Below are positions 9,113 through 18,789 of a stretch of 64,000 nt of DNA, one piece after another. Within the stretch, counting starts at the first letter, position 1. Each line of letters begins with the position of its first letter. Below the pieces are notes generated by a model. That model was not told the origin of the DNA. It searched no databases and was given only the letters and a program-made list of their open reading frames with translations. The stretch spans positions 1 through 64,000 of the forward strand of contig NZ_CABGGS010000012.1 of NCBI RefSeq assembly GCF_902158555.1, given 5' to 3'. The DNA comes from Klebsiella spallanzanii (lineage in GTDB: Bacteria; Pseudomonadota; Gammaproteobacteria; Enterobacterales; Enterobacteriaceae). Position numbers and translations under genes: made by a program.

Positions 9113-9136
9113 AGCCATCCAGATGTTTACACATCC
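9113..9136. promoter_or_regulatory. Candidate MetJ met-box array
   Basis: Three adjacent 8-mers, AGCCATCC, AGATGTTT and ACACATCC, each partially match the met-box consensus AGACGTCT and lie in tandem 30-55 bp upstream of metE. MetJ with S-adenosylmethionine represses metE and metR by binding such tandem boxes. The individual matches are only moderate. Confidence 0.4.
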
Positions 9137-9187
9137 ATAATTGGCAGTTACTGTATATTCCTCAAGCGCAAATTATTCATGCCGAAG

Positions 9188-9200
9188 TGAAGGACTTTCA
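9188..9200. promoter_or_regulatory. Candidate MetR binding site
   Basis: TGAA-N5-TTCA, the dyad recognised by MetR, overlaps the metR ribosome-binding site and the first base of its start codon. This position would suit autoregulation, with effects on the divergent metE promoter possible. Confidence 0.45.
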
Positions 9201-10156
9201 TGATCGAAATTAAACACCTGAAAACGCTCCAGGCGTTGCGGAACAGCGGTTCTCTGGCAGGCGCGGCAGCGGCCCTGCACCAGACGCAATCCGCCTTGTC
9301 CCACCAGTTCAGCGATCTGGAACAGCGCCTTGGCTTCCGTCTGTTTGTGCGTAAAAGCCAGCCGCTGCGCTTTACCCCGCAGGGGGAGATCCTGTTGCAG
9401 TTGGCAAACCAAGTGCTGCCGCAAATCAGCCGCGCCTTGCAGGACTGCAATGAGCCGCAGCAAACCCGTCTGCGTATCGCCATCGAATGCCATAGCTGTA
9501 TTCAATGGCTCACCCCGGCGCTGGAAAATTTCCGCGCCCGCTGGCCGCATGTGGAAGTGGATTTTCAGTCCGGCGTCACCTTTGACCCACAGCCGGGGTT
9601 GCAGCAGGGCGAGCTGGATCTGGTGATGACCTCTGATATTCTGCCGCGCAGCGGTCTGCACTATTCGCCGATGTTTGATTTTGAAGTACGTCTGGTGATG
9701 GCGCCGGATCATCCGTTGGCGGCAAAAACGCGGATTGCGCCTGAGGATTTAGCCACCGAGCTGCTGCTGATTTACCCGGTGCAGCGCGCGCGCCTGGATA
9801 TCTGGCGTCACTTTTTACAGCCAGCAGGGATCAGCCCGCAGCTGAAGAGCGTCGACAATACGTTACTGTTAATTCAGATGGTAGCCGCACGGATGGGGAT
9901 CGCAGCCCTGCCGCACTGGGTAGTAGAAAACGTTGAACGCCAGGGCCTGGTCGTGACCAAAACCCTGGGCGAGGGACTGTGGAGCCGACTGTACGCCGCA
10001 GTGCGCGATGGCGAGCAACGCCAGCCGGCCACCGAGGCGTTTATTCGCTCAGCGCGGAACCACGCTTGCGACCACTTACCGTTTGTGCGGAGTGCGGAGC
10101 GACCCAGCGCCGATGGACCCACAGCGAAGCCAGGATCACCAGAGCTCCAACAATAA
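9200..10156 (+). CDS. metR: LysR-type activator of methionine genes MetR
   Basis: Homocysteine-responsive activator of metE, metH and others. N-terminal LysR helix-turn-helix ([19 protein letters not shown], about residues 20-38), then a two-lobed effector domain; near-identical to E. coli MetR over most of its length. 318 aa against 317 in E. coli. The ATG overlaps a TGAA-N5-TTCA dyad. Its last 116 bases overlap the 3' end of the convergent bioP, so the C-terminal tail (divergent from E. coli) is constrained by the opposite gene. Confidence 0.96.
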   Translation: MIEIKHLKTLQALRNSGSLAGAAAALHQTQSALSHQFSDLEQRLGFRLFVRKSQPLRFTPQGEILLQLANQVLPQISRALQDCNEPQQTRLRIAIECHSCIQWLTPALENFRARWPHVEVDFQSGVTFDPQPGLQQGELDLVMTSDILPRSGLHYSPMFDFEVRLVMAPDHPLAAKTRIAPEDLATELLLIYPVQRARLDIWRHFLQPAGISPQLKSVDNTLLLIQMVAARMGIAALPHWVVENVERQGLVVTKTLGEGLWSRLYAAVRDGEQRQPATEAFIRSARNHACDHLPFVRSAERPSADGPTAKPGSPELQQ

Positions 10157-10940
10157 AGCTCGGCCAGCGGGGCTGCTCCTGCCAGATAGCAAGGTTCACC
10201 AGCAGCCCGGCAGGCACATGCATATTGTTCATAATGCCAAGCGTACCGGCATCCACCTGGGTGGCACCGTAATTCCACATAAAGTAGCCAATACCCGATG
10301 CCGCCACGCCAAGAAAGACCAGAATGCCCCATTGTAGCGACGTTTCCGGCATTTTCTGCGCGTTACCCATCAGAGTCCAGGCAACTACCGCCACCAGAAA
10401 TGCCCCGACGTAGAACCAGGCGAAGGCGTTATGCTGCGGCATCGGGCGCGTTTCCATCAGGCGCTTATAGCCCACCATGCCGATAGCGAAGCTGATATTA
10501 GAGAGCTGCACCAGGATTAAACCGGTCCAGAAATGGTTGGTCACCTGGTCATAACGGATAATTCCCGCGCCGATCACCGCCAGCAACGCGCTGCAGGCGT
10601 AGCCCCAGCGCAGACGTCTTCGGCTCATCAAATCATAAATCAGCGTGATATAGAGCGGCGTCAGGACGGTAAACAGCAGAAGTTCGGATACCGTCAGGTA
10701 GAGATAAGCCTGGAAACTCAGCATGTACATGATGCCAAGCTGCATCGCCCCCACCAGCATATACAGGCCAATAGTGGTCAGGCTTTGCCCACGGGTACGC
10801 AGGAAGGGCAAAAACACCAGCGCCGCCAGGCCAACGCGCGCCAGTACTGCGAAATAGCTATCGACGTGACCGGCCAGGTATTCGCCATACAGGCTAAAGG
10901 AAAAGGCCCACAGAATGGTGGTAATAATCAGTAGCGCCAC
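10041..10940 (-). CDS. bioP: Biotin transporter BioP (YigM), EamA family
   Basis: A 299-aa inner-membrane protein with two EamA/DMT repeats, about ten hydrophobic segments, the same length as E. coli YigM, which takes up biotin. Conserved stretches include [20 protein letters not shown] near the start and [17 protein letters not shown] in the second half. The C-terminal residues are encoded within the antisense 3' end of metR. Confidence 0.93.
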   Translation of the reverse strand: MALLIITTILWAFSFSLYGEYLAGHVDSYFAVLARVGLAALVFLPFLRTRGQSLTTIGLYMLVGAMQLGIMYMLSFQAYLYLTVSELLLFTVLTPLYITLIYDLMSRRRLRWGYACSALLAVIGAGIIRYDQVTNHFWTGLILVQLSNISFAIGMVGYKRLMETRPMPQHNAFAWFYVGAFLVAVVAWTLMGNAQKMPETSLQWGILVFLGVAASGIGYFMWNYGATQVDAGTLGIMNNMHVPAGLLVNLAIWQEQPRWPSFIVGALVILASLWVHRRWVAPHSAQTVSGRKRGSALSE

Positions 10941-11028
10941 AATGAATGTCTCGTAGAGTAAAGAACACTCATTGTAGCGAAGAGGTCAGTTGACAACTGC
11001 TCACTTATAGAGCAATCGTCAATCTTTT

Positions 11029-11829
11029 TTAATCAAGATAGAGTTTACGCAGATAGTGCGGAACGGCGTCATCAGCGTTGCTGCCGATCACGTCCAGCTC
11101 CGGATGCAGGTCCTTCAGACGCTGGTGCGCATTGGCCATAATGCAGCCCTTGCCCGCCATCGACAGCATTTCCGCATCGTTCATGCCGTCGCCGAAGGCG
11201 ATGCACTCTTTCAGGCTATAGCCGAGCATTTTCGCCACCGCCTCCAGCGCATGCCCCTTCGACACGCCGCCCGCCATCACTTCCAGGCAGGTCACGGTAG
11301 AGAAGCTCACGTTCACGCGGTCGCCCCAGCGAGCATTGATCGCCTGCTCCAGCGGCAGCAGATGCTCATGCTTATCGCAGGTGAAAAAGACTTTGCTGAT
11401 CCCTTCCGGGTCCAGCTCGCCCGGCTCGTACAGCTTGTAGTTAAACACTGCCTCTTTGAAGAAGCGCATCTCTTCCGGACGGTGGCGGTTCATAAACCAC
11501 TCATCCTCACGATAAACGTTGGTCACAATCGCCGGATCGTTTCGCATCATCTCGAACAGGTCAGCGGCGATATCGCGATCAAGGTTATGAGCGAAGATCT
11601 GCTTCCCGTCGCTATCATGTACGCGGGCGCCGTTAGAGGTGATCATGTAGGATTTAATGCCGAGATTATCGCGAATTTGCCCAACATCGATGTAGTGGCG
11701 GCCGGTCGCGAACACGAAATTGATACCGCGTGCGGTAAGCAGCTTCAGCGTCTCTTTGGCGTAAGGGGTTAAGCAGTGATCGGGGGAAAGCAGCGTGCCA
11801 TCTAAGTCAGACGCAACAACCTGGTACAT
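11029..11829 (-). CDS. yigL: HAD-IIB sugar/pyridoxal phosphatase YigL
   Basis: Cytoplasmic Cof-type haloacid-dehalogenase phosphatase; E. coli YigL dephosphorylates sugar phosphates and pyridoxal 5'-phosphate. Motif I is DLDGTLLSPD (Asp nucleophile near residue 8), and motif IV is GDGMNDAEML. The frame opens at 11907, but the ATG at 11829 (MYQVVASDLDGT) gives 266 aa, the E. coli length. It follows pldB with a 43-bp gap on the same strand. In E. coli and Salmonella, the SgrS small RNA stabilises yigL mRNA within a pldB-yigL transcript. Confidence 0.95.
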   Translation of the reverse strand: MYQVVASDLDGTLLSPDHCLTPYAKETLKLLTARGINFVFATGRHYIDVGQIRDNLGIKSYMITSNGARVHDSDGKQIFAHNLDRDIAADLFEMMRNDPAIVTNVYREDEWFMNRHRPEEMRFFKEAVFNYKLYEPGELDPEGISKVFFTCDKHEHLLPLEQAINARWGDRVNVSFSTVTCLEVMAGGVSKGHALEAVAKMLGYSLKECIAFGDGMNDAEMLSMAGKGCIMANAHQRLKDLHPELDVIGSNADDAVPHYLRKLYLD

Positions 11830-11872
11830 AAAAATTTTAACCTCTAAGCAGGGCGACGAGCGTTTCGCCGGA

Positions 11873-12865
11873 TTAATTGTGTCGACCAAAAAAATCGACG
11901 ATAGCATTCAGCGCGACCGAGCGCATGGCGTCCTTTTCAAAAAGGATCTCATGGTATGCCCCTTCTATGACAAACGGCTTATTCCCCTCACAGGGGTGAC
12001 CGCCAGCGGCGCGAAGTTCACAGTAGCGATCGTGCATACGGTTATCGACCACTCGCTCTTCTTCCGCCTGGAGCAATAACGTTGGCGTGACGTCTTTTTC
12101 CGCGCCAGCCAGCACCTCTTCACCCGCAAGGATACCCTCGCGTACCCAGTGAAACGTCGGGCCACCGACCCGCAGCTGGGGTTCATCAGCGTAAAAACGC
12201 AGGTTGCGACGATAGCGCTGACGGCTGTGCGTCAGTAAGTTGACCGCAAAAGGCAACGCCCGCCAGCGGCCGGTTCCGAGGGCGTACTCTTCACGAATGC
12301 GCTGATGGCCCTCAGCCCAATCGAGAATATGGCGCACCATCCAGTCAGGCAGGCGCATGACAATGCCGAACATTGGCGCACAGAGCACTATTGCGTCGCA
12401 ATGCTGGCGGTGGCGCTGTAAAAAAAGCGTCGCGATTGCACCGCCCATTGAGTGGGCCAGTATAAACCGTTTTCGCCAGTGCCCGGGCACCACTTCCTGC
12501 TGCCAGAAAGCGGCAAGATCGTCGACGTAATCGCTGAAATTAACAACGTGACCACGGTGGGTATCGGAAAGCATTCGCCCCGAGCGCCCCTGACCGCGAT
12601 GATCGATAATCATCACATCAAAGCCGCTACGGAAAAGATCGTAAGCCAGTTCGGCGTACTTCACGTAGCTTTCAATACGGCCCGGACAGATAACAATCAC
12701 CCGGTCATTACTTTTGGCGCAGAAGCGAACAAAGCGCACCGGAACATTATCCACGCCCGTAAATTCCGCTTCTTCCCGCTGATGCCAGAAATCGGTCAAC
12801 GGCCCCATGGTAAAGGCCGCAAACGCGTTTTCTCGTGTTTCCCAGTCCTTTTGCTGCAAAAACAT
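11873..12865 (-). CDS. pldB: Lysophospholipase L2
   Basis: Alpha/beta hydrolase that removes the remaining acyl chain from lysophospholipids at the inner membrane. The nucleophile elbow AHSMGGA has the catalytic Ser; the acid and His are expected in the C-terminal third, where a conserved GAYHEIL is visible. 330 aa against 340 in E. coli; the E. coli C-terminal tail after RHN is missing, so this copy is slightly shorter but looks functional. Divergent from rhtB and co-oriented with yigL. Confidence 0.93.
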   Translation of the reverse strand: MFLQQKDWETRENAFAAFTMGPLTDFWHQREEAEFTGVDNVPVRFVRFCAKSNDRVIVICPGRIESYVKYAELAYDLFRSGFDVMIIDHRGQGRSGRMLSDTHRGHVVNFSDYVDDLAAFWQQEVVPGHWRKRFILAHSMGGAIATLFLQRHRQHCDAIVLCAPMFGIVMRLPDWMVRHILDWAEGHQRIREEYALGTGRWRALPFAVNLLTHSRQRYRRNLRFYADEPQLRVGGPTFHWVREGILAGEEVLAGAEKDVTPTLLLQAEEERVVDNRMHDRYCELRAAGGHPCEGNKPFVIEGAYHEILFEKDAMRSVALNAIVDFFGRHN

Positions 12866-12974
12866 CGGGCTTACACCCCTGATAACCGCTGAAAATCGTT
12901 TTTTTGCCGTGCATCACACAATGCTTACACAATAGCGTATTGTGGCATAAAAACAGACAATCAGGGAGTTTCTC

Positions 12975-13595
12975 ATGACGTTCGAGTGGTGGTTTGCCTA
13001 TTTGCTGACATCAATTATTCTCAGCTTGTCGCCGGGTTCCGGGGCGATAAATACGATGACCACCTCAATCAACCACGGCTATCGCGGTGCCGCCGCATCA
13101 ATCGCCGGACTACAGGCCGGGCTGGGCATTCATATCGTGCTGGTCGGCGTCGGTTTGGGTACGTTATTTTCCCGCTCGCTGTTAGCCTTTGAAATCCTCA
13201 AATGGGCGGGAGCCGCCTATCTTATCTGGCTCGGGATTCAGCAATGGCGGGCCGCGGGTTCAATCGATCTCAATACCCTGGCGAAAGTGCAGACTCGCGG
13301 AAAGCTCTTTAAACGCGCGGTGTTTGTTAACCTGACCAATCCGAAAAGCATCGTGTTTCTTGCCGCCCTATTCCCGCAGTTTATCGTGCCCAATCAGCCT
13401 CAGGTGATGCAGTACCTCGTGCTCGGCGTCACCACCATCGTGGTCGATATTATTGTGATGATTGGCTATGCCACGCTGGCGCAGCGCATCGCGGCGTGGA
13501 TTAAGGGGCCGAAACAGATGAAGGCGCTGAACAAGGTGTTTGGCTCGCTGTTTATGCTGGTCGGCGCTCTGCTGGCTTCGGCTCGTCACGCCTGA
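12975..13595 (+). CDS. rhtB: Homoserine/homoserine-lactone efflux protein RhtB
   Basis: LysE-family exporter of 206 aa with about six membrane segments. It carries the family signature [10 protein letters not shown] near residue 20 and FVNLTNPKS in the middle. Preceded by AGGGAG. Its 3' end faces a broken Rpn gene and the convergent rhtC. In E. coli rhtB and rhtC are convergent neighbours, so the Rpn gene is an insertion. Confidence 0.95.
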   Translation: MTFEWWFAYLLTSIILSLSPGSGAINTMTTSINHGYRGAAASIAGLQAGLGIHIVLVGVGLGTLFSRSLLAFEILKWAGAAYLIWLGIQQWRAAGSIDLNTLAKVQTRGKLFKRAVFVNLTNPKSIVFLAALFPQFIVPNQPQVMQYLVLGVTTIVVDIIVMIGYATLAQRIAAWIKGPKQMKALNKVFGSLFMLVGALLASARHA

Positions 13596-13756
13596 TGAAT
13601 GGAAGCACGCTCGCAATTTGAGGTTCACCTTGTGGACGCAGCAACATCGTCATTCGAGGGCGCACGCAAAGAGAGAAGATAATTCTTTTGCGTACTGTCG
13701 ACTCCGCAGCGCCAATGACAGAATGCCGCCTGATGCTCTTATTCATGGACGAAACA

Positions 13757-14630
13757 ATGGCGGAAGCGGCAACTCCACATGATGCGGTATTCAGAACCTT
13801 TCTCTCCCGCGTGGAAACCGCGCGGGACTTTATTGAGATCCACCTGCCGCCCTCGTTAATTCAGATTTGCAAACTGGATACGCTGCGCCTGGAATCAGGG
13901 AGCTTTATTGAAGACGACCTGCGGCCTTATTACAGCGACATACTCTACTCCCTGGAGACCACCAGCGGTCAGGGCTACGTGCATGTCCTGATTGAACACC
14001 AAAGCTCGCCCGATAAACTGATGGCGTTTCGCTTGATGCGTTACGCCATCGCCGCCATGCAGAGGCATCTCGATACTCTTTTATCAGGGACGGCGAAGCC
14101 CTTACCCCTGGTCCCTGAATTGGCTGGAAAGCTTTGCCGATCCGGATACTGCGCGTCAGCTTTACGCCAATGCCTTTCCGCTGGTGGATATCACCGTTAT
14201 CCCCGATGACGAAATCATGCAGCACCGCAGCATGGCGGCCCTGACGCTGGTGCAAAAGCATATTCGCCAGCGCGAGATGGCTGAGCTTCTGGACAAGCTC
14301 ACCAGCCTGTTGATGCTCGAACAGATGAGCAGACAACAAGTTACCGTACTGATAAAATATATGACCCAGGCGGGAGAAGAGCAGGACGTTCGGCCGCTAT
14401 TATATGAGCTGGCACAGCGGGTGCCGCAGCATGGAGAAGTACTGATGACTCTGGCAGAAAAGTGGCTCGAGGAAGGTATGCAGAAGGGCATAAAGGAAGG
14501 CATAAAAAACGGCAAACGCGCCGCCTTTATGGAAGTCGCAAAAGCAATGCTCAACCGGGGCATCGATGATACTGCGGTGATGGAAATGACCGGTCTCACA
14601 CCTGACGATTTGCAGCAGCTCCGTCATTAA
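13757..14630 (+). pseudogene. Rpn-family recombination-promoting nuclease (Transposase_31), frameshifted
   Basis: The N-terminal half starts with the family motif [12 protein letters not shown] and carries the PD-(D/E)XK-like core YYSDILYSL and LIEHQSS...[12 protein letters not shown]. The frame breaks near 14075: after QRHLD the next conserved block [12 protein letters not shown] continues in another frame. About a dozen residues usually found between these blocks are missing, so a short out-of-frame deletion is inferred. The rest ([20 protein letters not shown] to the Lys/Glu-rich C-terminal tail) reads openly from about 14079 to 14630. Rpn proteins are endonucleases that promote RecA-independent recombination. 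This copy would give only a truncated N-terminal product and a possible separate C-terminal fragment. Confidence 0.85.
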
Positions 14631-14633
14631 TAC

Positions 14634-14667
14634 CCGGCCCGCCCGTAAACCCTTGGACGGGCCCCGG
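14634..14667. terminator. Hairpin between the rpn remnant and rhtC
   Basis: Imperfect GC-rich inverted repeat CCCGG-CCCGCCCGT ... ACGGGCC-CCGGG between the convergent Rpn remnant and rhtC. It probably ends rhtC transcription and limits read-through in both directions. No clear U-tract. Confidence 0.4.
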
Positions 14668-14672
14668 GATAC

Positions 14673-15293
14673 TTAGCGCGAAATAATCAAATGAATACCA
14701 AAACCGGCGAATAGCGTACCGGCAACGCCGTCGATCCACTTCGCCATCAGCTGATAGCCGCGGCGCATACCCGGAAGAGCAAACAGGCTGGCAACCACCG
14801 TAAACCAGGCCAGCGTCTCCAGTACGATCAGCAGGAAAATGCCCCAGCGCGCGCTGGCGGTAACGTCGTCGCCAACAAACAGAGAGAACACAGAACCGAA
14901 GTAAATAATCGCTTTCGGGTTCGCCAGGTTGGTGAGTAGCCCCTTCAGGAAACTGCGACCGCTACGCGCCAGTTCAACCTGTGGCTCCGCCGCCGCTACG
15001 TCGCTTTTCTTCAGCGCGCCGCGCAGCATTTGAAAGCCCATCCAGCACAGATACAGCCCGCCGCCGACCATGATAATGGTGTGCAGCCAGGCCATTTTCT
15101 CGATAATCAGGTTCAGGCCGAGCAGCGCCACGCCCGCCCACACCATCACGCCGCAGGTGATCCCCAGGACGCCCATCATCGCCTCTTTGCGGGAGCGGCT
15201 AACGGCGGTCTGTGAAACAAAGAAAAAGTCCGGGCCAGGACTCATCAGCGCAATGATATGCACCAGCGCCACGGTGAAGAAGAGCGTCAACAT
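14673..15293 (-). CDS. rhtC: Threonine efflux protein RhtC
   Basis: LysE-family exporter of L-threonine, 206 aa, about six membrane segments. The signature MSPGPDFFFVSQTAVSRSRK near residue 17 and LLTNLANPKAIIYFGSVFS are identical to E. coli RhtC. It follows recQ on the same strand with a 61-bp gap. Confidence 0.96.
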   Translation of the reverse strand: MLTLFFTVALVHIIALMSPGPDFFFVSQTAVSRSRKEAMMGVLGITCGVMVWAGVALLGLNLIIEKMAWLHTIIMVGGGLYLCWMGFQMLRGALKKSDVAAAEPQVELARSGRSFLKGLLTNLANPKAIIYFGSVFSLFVGDDVTASARWGIFLLIVLETLAWFTVVASLFALPGMRRGYQLMAKWIDGVAGTLFAGFGIHLIISR

Positions 15294-15354
15294 GATTAAC
15301 TCGCAGGAAAATAGTAAGGACGAAAACTATATTTGCACTTTTTCGGCTGGCTGA

Positions 15355-17181
15355 CTACTCATCATCACCATCCACGTGCGCGCGGATCAGAGCCATAAAC
15401 TCTTTACCAAAACGCTCGAGCTTACGCGTGCCGACGCCGTTAACGCTCAGCATCTCTCCAGCGCTTAGCGGCGTTTGTTCGGCCATTTCGATCAGCGTCG
15501 CATCGTTAAATACCACGTAGGGTGGGATGTTTTCTTCGTCGGCGATCGCCTTACGCAATTTGCGCAGCTTAGCGAACAGCTTGCGATCGTAATTGCCGCC
15601 AAAAGATTTCTGCATCGCCTTCGGCTTCAGCGCCACAATACGCGGCACGGCAAGCTGTAACGCCACGTCGCCGCGCAGAACCGGGCGGGCGGCTTCGGTA
15701 AGCTGTAGCGCGGAGTGCTGGGCAATATTCTGCGCAACCAGCCCTAAATGAATAAGCTGACGGATAACGCTGACCCAGTGCTCGTGGCTCTGTTCGCGCC
15801 CAATACCGTAGACCGGCAGCTTATCGTGCCCCATATCGCGAATACGCTGGTTATTAGCGCCGCGCAGCACTTCCACCACGTAGCCCATACCAAAACGCTG
15901 ATTGACGCGGTAAATCGTCGACAGCGCCTTCCGCGCGTCCATTAAGCCATCATACTGTTTCGGCGGGTCAAGGCAGATGTCACAGTTACCGCACGGCTCC
16001 TGACGCCCTTCGCCAAAGTAGTTGAGCAGCACCAGGCGGCGGCAGGTTTGCGCTTCGGCAAACGCCCCCATTGCGTTGAGCTTATGACGTTCAATATCCT
16101 GCAATGGCCCGGCGGGTTTCTCTTCAAGACAGCGTCTGAGCCACGCCATATCCGCCGGATCGTAAAACAGCATCGCCTCCGCAGGCAGGCCATCTCGCCC
16201 GGCGCGCCCGGTTTCCTGATAGTAGGATTCAATATTACGCGGGATGTCGAAATGCACCACAAAACGGACGTTCGGTTTGTTGATGCCCATGCCAAAGGCC
16301 ACCGTCGCCACCACAATTTGCAGGTCGTCGCGCTGAAATTTCTCCTGCACATCGGCGCGAATATCGTTTTCCAGGCCAGCGTGATAGGCCGCCGCGCTGA
16401 TACCACGGCTTTGCAGGCGCGCGGCGGTATCTTCCACTTTCGACCGGCTATTGCAGTAGATAATGCCCGACTTACCGCGCTGATCCTGCACATAACGCAT
16501 CAGCTGATCCAGCGGCTTAAATTTCTCCATCAACATATAGCGGATGTTGGGTCGGTCAAAGCTGCTTACCTGAATAAGCGGGTCGTCGAGCCCCAGCAGA
16601 CGGACAATATCGCGACGGGTGGTATCATCGGCGGTGGCGGTAAGCGCCATAAACGGAATCTGCGGTATCCGCTGGCGCAGCTGCCCTAGCGCGGCGTATT
16701 CCGGGCGGAAATCGTGGCCCCACTGGGAAATGCAGTGCGCTTCATCCACCGCCACCATCGCCAGATTCCAGTGCGTGAGATGCTCAAGGAAGTTATCCAG
16801 CATCAGGCGTTCCGGGGCAATATACAGCAGCCGGATTTGCCCGCTGCGGCAGCCGGCCATCACGTCCTGCTGCTGCTCGCGGCTCTGCGTCGAGTTCAGG
16901 CACGCCGCCGCCACGCCGTTGGCCAGCAGTTGATCGACCTGGTCCTTCATCAAGGAGATAAGCGGCGATACCACGACGGTCAGGCCACCCAGCACCAGCG
17001 CCGGAACCTGATAACACAACGACTTGCCGCCCCCGGTCGGCATCACCACCAGGCAATCACGCCCGGCCAGCGCCGTGTCGATAATGGTTTCCTGGCCCGG
17101 GCGAAACTGCTGGTAGCCGAAGGTTTCTTGTAAAACCTGCTTAGCCAGCGATTCCTGATTTAATACTTCCGCCTGCGCCAC
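15355..17181 (-). CDS. recQ: ATP-dependent DNA helicase RecQ
   Basis: 3'-5' helicase of the RecF recombination pathway. In order: superfamily 2 core with Walker A PTGGGKS (about residue 49) and DEAH box, motif VI QETGRAGRDG, the RQC zinc module (four Cys in CRRLVLLNYFGE...CGNCDIC), winged helix, and a C-terminal HRDC domain (SVNGVGTRKLERFGKEF). 608 aa, near the E. coli length. The start is GTG. Transcribed with pldA upstream, separated by a terminator-like hairpin. Confidence 0.97.
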   Translation of the reverse strand: MAQAEVLNQESLAKQVLQETFGYQQFRPGQETIIDTALAGRDCLVVMPTGGGKSLCYQVPALVLGGLTVVVSPLISLMKDQVDQLLANGVAAACLNSTQSREQQQDVMAGCRSGQIRLLYIAPERLMLDNFLEHLTHWNLAMVAVDEAHCISQWGHDFRPEYAALGQLRQRIPQIPFMALTATADDTTRRDIVRLLGLDDPLIQVSSFDRPNIRYMLMEKFKPLDQLMRYVQDQRGKSGIIYCNSRSKVEDTAARLQSRGISAAAYHAGLENDIRADVQEKFQRDDLQIVVATVAFGMGINKPNVRFVVHFDIPRNIESYYQETGRAGRDGLPAEAMLFYDPADMAWLRRCLEEKPAGPLQDIERHKLNAMGAFAEAQTCRRLVLLNYFGEGRQEPCGNCDICLDPPKQYDGLMDARKALSTIYRVNQRFGMGYVVEVLRGANNQRIRDMGHDKLPVYGIGREQSHEHWVSVIRQLIHLGLVAQNIAQHSALQLTEAARPVLRGDVALQLAVPRIVALKPKAMQKSFGGNYDRKLFAKLRKLRKAIADEENIPPYVVFNDATLIEMAEQTPLSAGEMLSVNGVGTRKLERFGKEFMALIRAHVDGDDE

Positions 17182-17196
17182 GTTGACCCCATATGC

Positions 17197-17230
17197 CTGA
17201 AAAGAAAACAGGCGCTATTTTCAGCGCCTG
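17197..17230 (-). terminator. Rho-independent terminator after pldA
   Basis: On the minus strand an 8-bp stem CAGGCGCT / AGCGCCTG with a 6-nt loop is followed by TTTTCTTTTC. It lies between the pldA stop and the recQ start, so it should end or attenuate pldA transcription before recQ. Confidence 0.75.
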
Positions 17231-17248
17231 AGAGCCAGAGTGCAACGA

Positions 17249-18121
17249 TTAAAACAGATCGTTGAGCATCAGCCCGACGCCAACGCGGGTCTGATTGAAG
17301 TTATAATCGATGAGCGACTCGCCATAACCGCTATAGACCTGAGTATAGACGCGCACGTGTTTGGTTATCGGATAGCTCACCCCAAGCTCCGCGCCGCCGT
17401 AGCCGGTATTCCAGTTATATTGCCCCTGAGCGCTGAGAATCGCCTCGCCCAGTTGATAACCCACTTTCAGGCGATAGTAGCCCATATATTTGGTGATATC
17501 CGGGTTATCGTTGGTGCTGCCAATCACGTACCAGGGCTTCACTTCCACCAGCCAGTTACCATTTTGCGCCATCAGCCGGGTATAAAGACGGTTCCAGCTG
17601 CGGGACGTGGGATCGGAACGGCCGTTAGAGTCGTGGTTATAGCCCATTTCAACATCGCGCAGCGTCCAGCCGGCGAACGAGTAATCGGTAGCAAAGCCAA
17701 GGAACAGTTGCGGCTCATAGTTGGTTTCGCGAAACGGCGCGGACTCTTTACTGTTGGAGAGCTGCCACCAGGATTTTTGCGTATAAGAAGCGCCCAGCAG
17801 CGAGTTATCGCCAAGGATCCCCCGCCACAGAGGAAACGCCAGGCTAAGCTGAAACTTCACTTCATCTTTACGCGCATTCTCGGCCCAGTCGTAGCTGCGA
17901 ATCGCTTCTTTATTGAGATCGCTGGTCCACGTATAGAGCAGATAGTTGCTCTCATAGGGATACAGCAGGAACGGATTATCATGGTCCTGTAACAGGTTGG
18001 CGATAATGCTTCCGCGAACGGCCGGAGTGTCGTGAACCTGTTGACTAACGAGCGCGTCCTGCGCCAGAACGCCAGCCGGAAGCGCAGCAAGCGCCAGCAG
18101 GCAGGCCAAAGAGATACGCAT
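17249..18121 (-). CDS. pldA: Outer membrane phospholipase A1
   Basis: Calcium-dependent outer-membrane beta-barrel enzyme (OMPLA) that hydrolyses misplaced phospholipids in the outer leaflet. A signal peptide (MRISLACLLALAALPAGVLA) is followed by the mature protein from about QDA. The active-site segment YNHDSNGRSDPTSRSWNR has the His and Ser of the catalytic triad, with Asn further upstream. The protein ends with an aromatic-rich barrel strand (VGVGLMLNDLF). The frame opens at 18172, but the ATG at 18121 behind AGGAG starts the signal peptide. 290 aa (E. coli 289). Confidence 0.96.
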   Translation of the reverse strand: MRISLACLLALAALPAGVLAQDALVSQQVHDTPAVRGSIIANLLQDHDNPFLLYPYESNYLLYTWTSDLNKEAIRSYDWAENARKDEVKFQLSLAFPLWRGILGDNSLLGASYTQKSWWQLSNSKESAPFRETNYEPQLFLGFATDYSFAGWTLRDVEMGYNHDSNGRSDPTSRSWNRLYTRLMAQNGNWLVEVKPWYVIGSTNDNPDITKYMGYYRLKVGYQLGEAILSAQGQYNWNTGYGGAELGVSYPITKHVRVYTQVYSGYGESLIDYNFNQTRVGVGLMLNDLF

Positions 18122-18275
18122 TACTGTTCTCCTGGATGGATAATTATTATTTCTGTTTAACCCAGCCAGCATTCTACCTATTTATGCGTCTTCTGACCTG
18201 TTATCCGTTCTTAAAGTAGAAATCAATATTTTAGAAGCATAAAATCAACATTTCATTAACCTATGGAATGTTGTT

Positions 18276-18740
18276 ATGTCAGAACTGACCGCCGCCGCCG
18301 CTCTTAAGCTGGTGGGAGAAATCTTCGTCTACCATATGCCTTTTAATCGTGCCTTAGGGCTGGAGCTGGAGCGCTATGAAAAAGAGTTCGCCCAGCTTAG
18401 CTTCAACAACCAGCCGATGATGGTTGGCAACTGGGCGCAAAGCATTTTACATGGTGGAGTGATTGCCTCTGCGCTGGACGTCGCCGCAGGTCTGGTATGC
18501 GTCGGCAGCACGCTGACTCGCCACGACACCATCAATGAAGAAGAACTGCGCCAGCGCCTGTCGCGAATGGGTACCATCGATCTGCGCGTCGACTACCTGC
18601 GTCCGGGCCGCGGGGAACGCTTCACCGCCACCAGCAGCCTGCTGCGCGCCGGTAACAAAGTCGCGGTGGCCCGCGTCGAGCTGCATAACGAGGAGCAGGT
18701 TTATATCGCCAGCGCCACGGCGACGTATATGGTGGGTTGA
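18276..18740 (+). CDS. yigI: Hotdog-fold acyl-CoA thioesterase YigI
   Basis: A 154-aa PaaI-type hotdog thioesterase. The hotdog helix region [17 protein letters not shown] includes the HGG motif. [21 protein letters not shown] is the central strand pair. E. coli YigI hydrolyses medium and long-chain acyl-CoA. Divergent from pldA and followed by rarD after a 49-bp gap. Confidence 0.92.
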   Translation: MSELTAAAALKLVGEIFVYHMPFNRALGLELERYEKEFAQLSFNNQPMMVGNWAQSILHGGVIASALDVAAGLVCVGSTLTRHDTINEEELRQRLSRMGTIDLRVDYLRPGRGERFTATSSLLRAGNKVAVARVELHNEEQVYIASATATYMVG

Positions 18741-18789
18741 TTGCCATAAATCGAGTAACATCACTCTCTTTGGCAATGGATTTGTACCG

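Noticed and set aside
7691-9190. Long antisense ORF of 499 codons opposite metE
   Set aside because: Shadow of a GC-rich, strongly conserved gene; no domain, no ribosome-binding site, biased toward residues expected from antisense reading.
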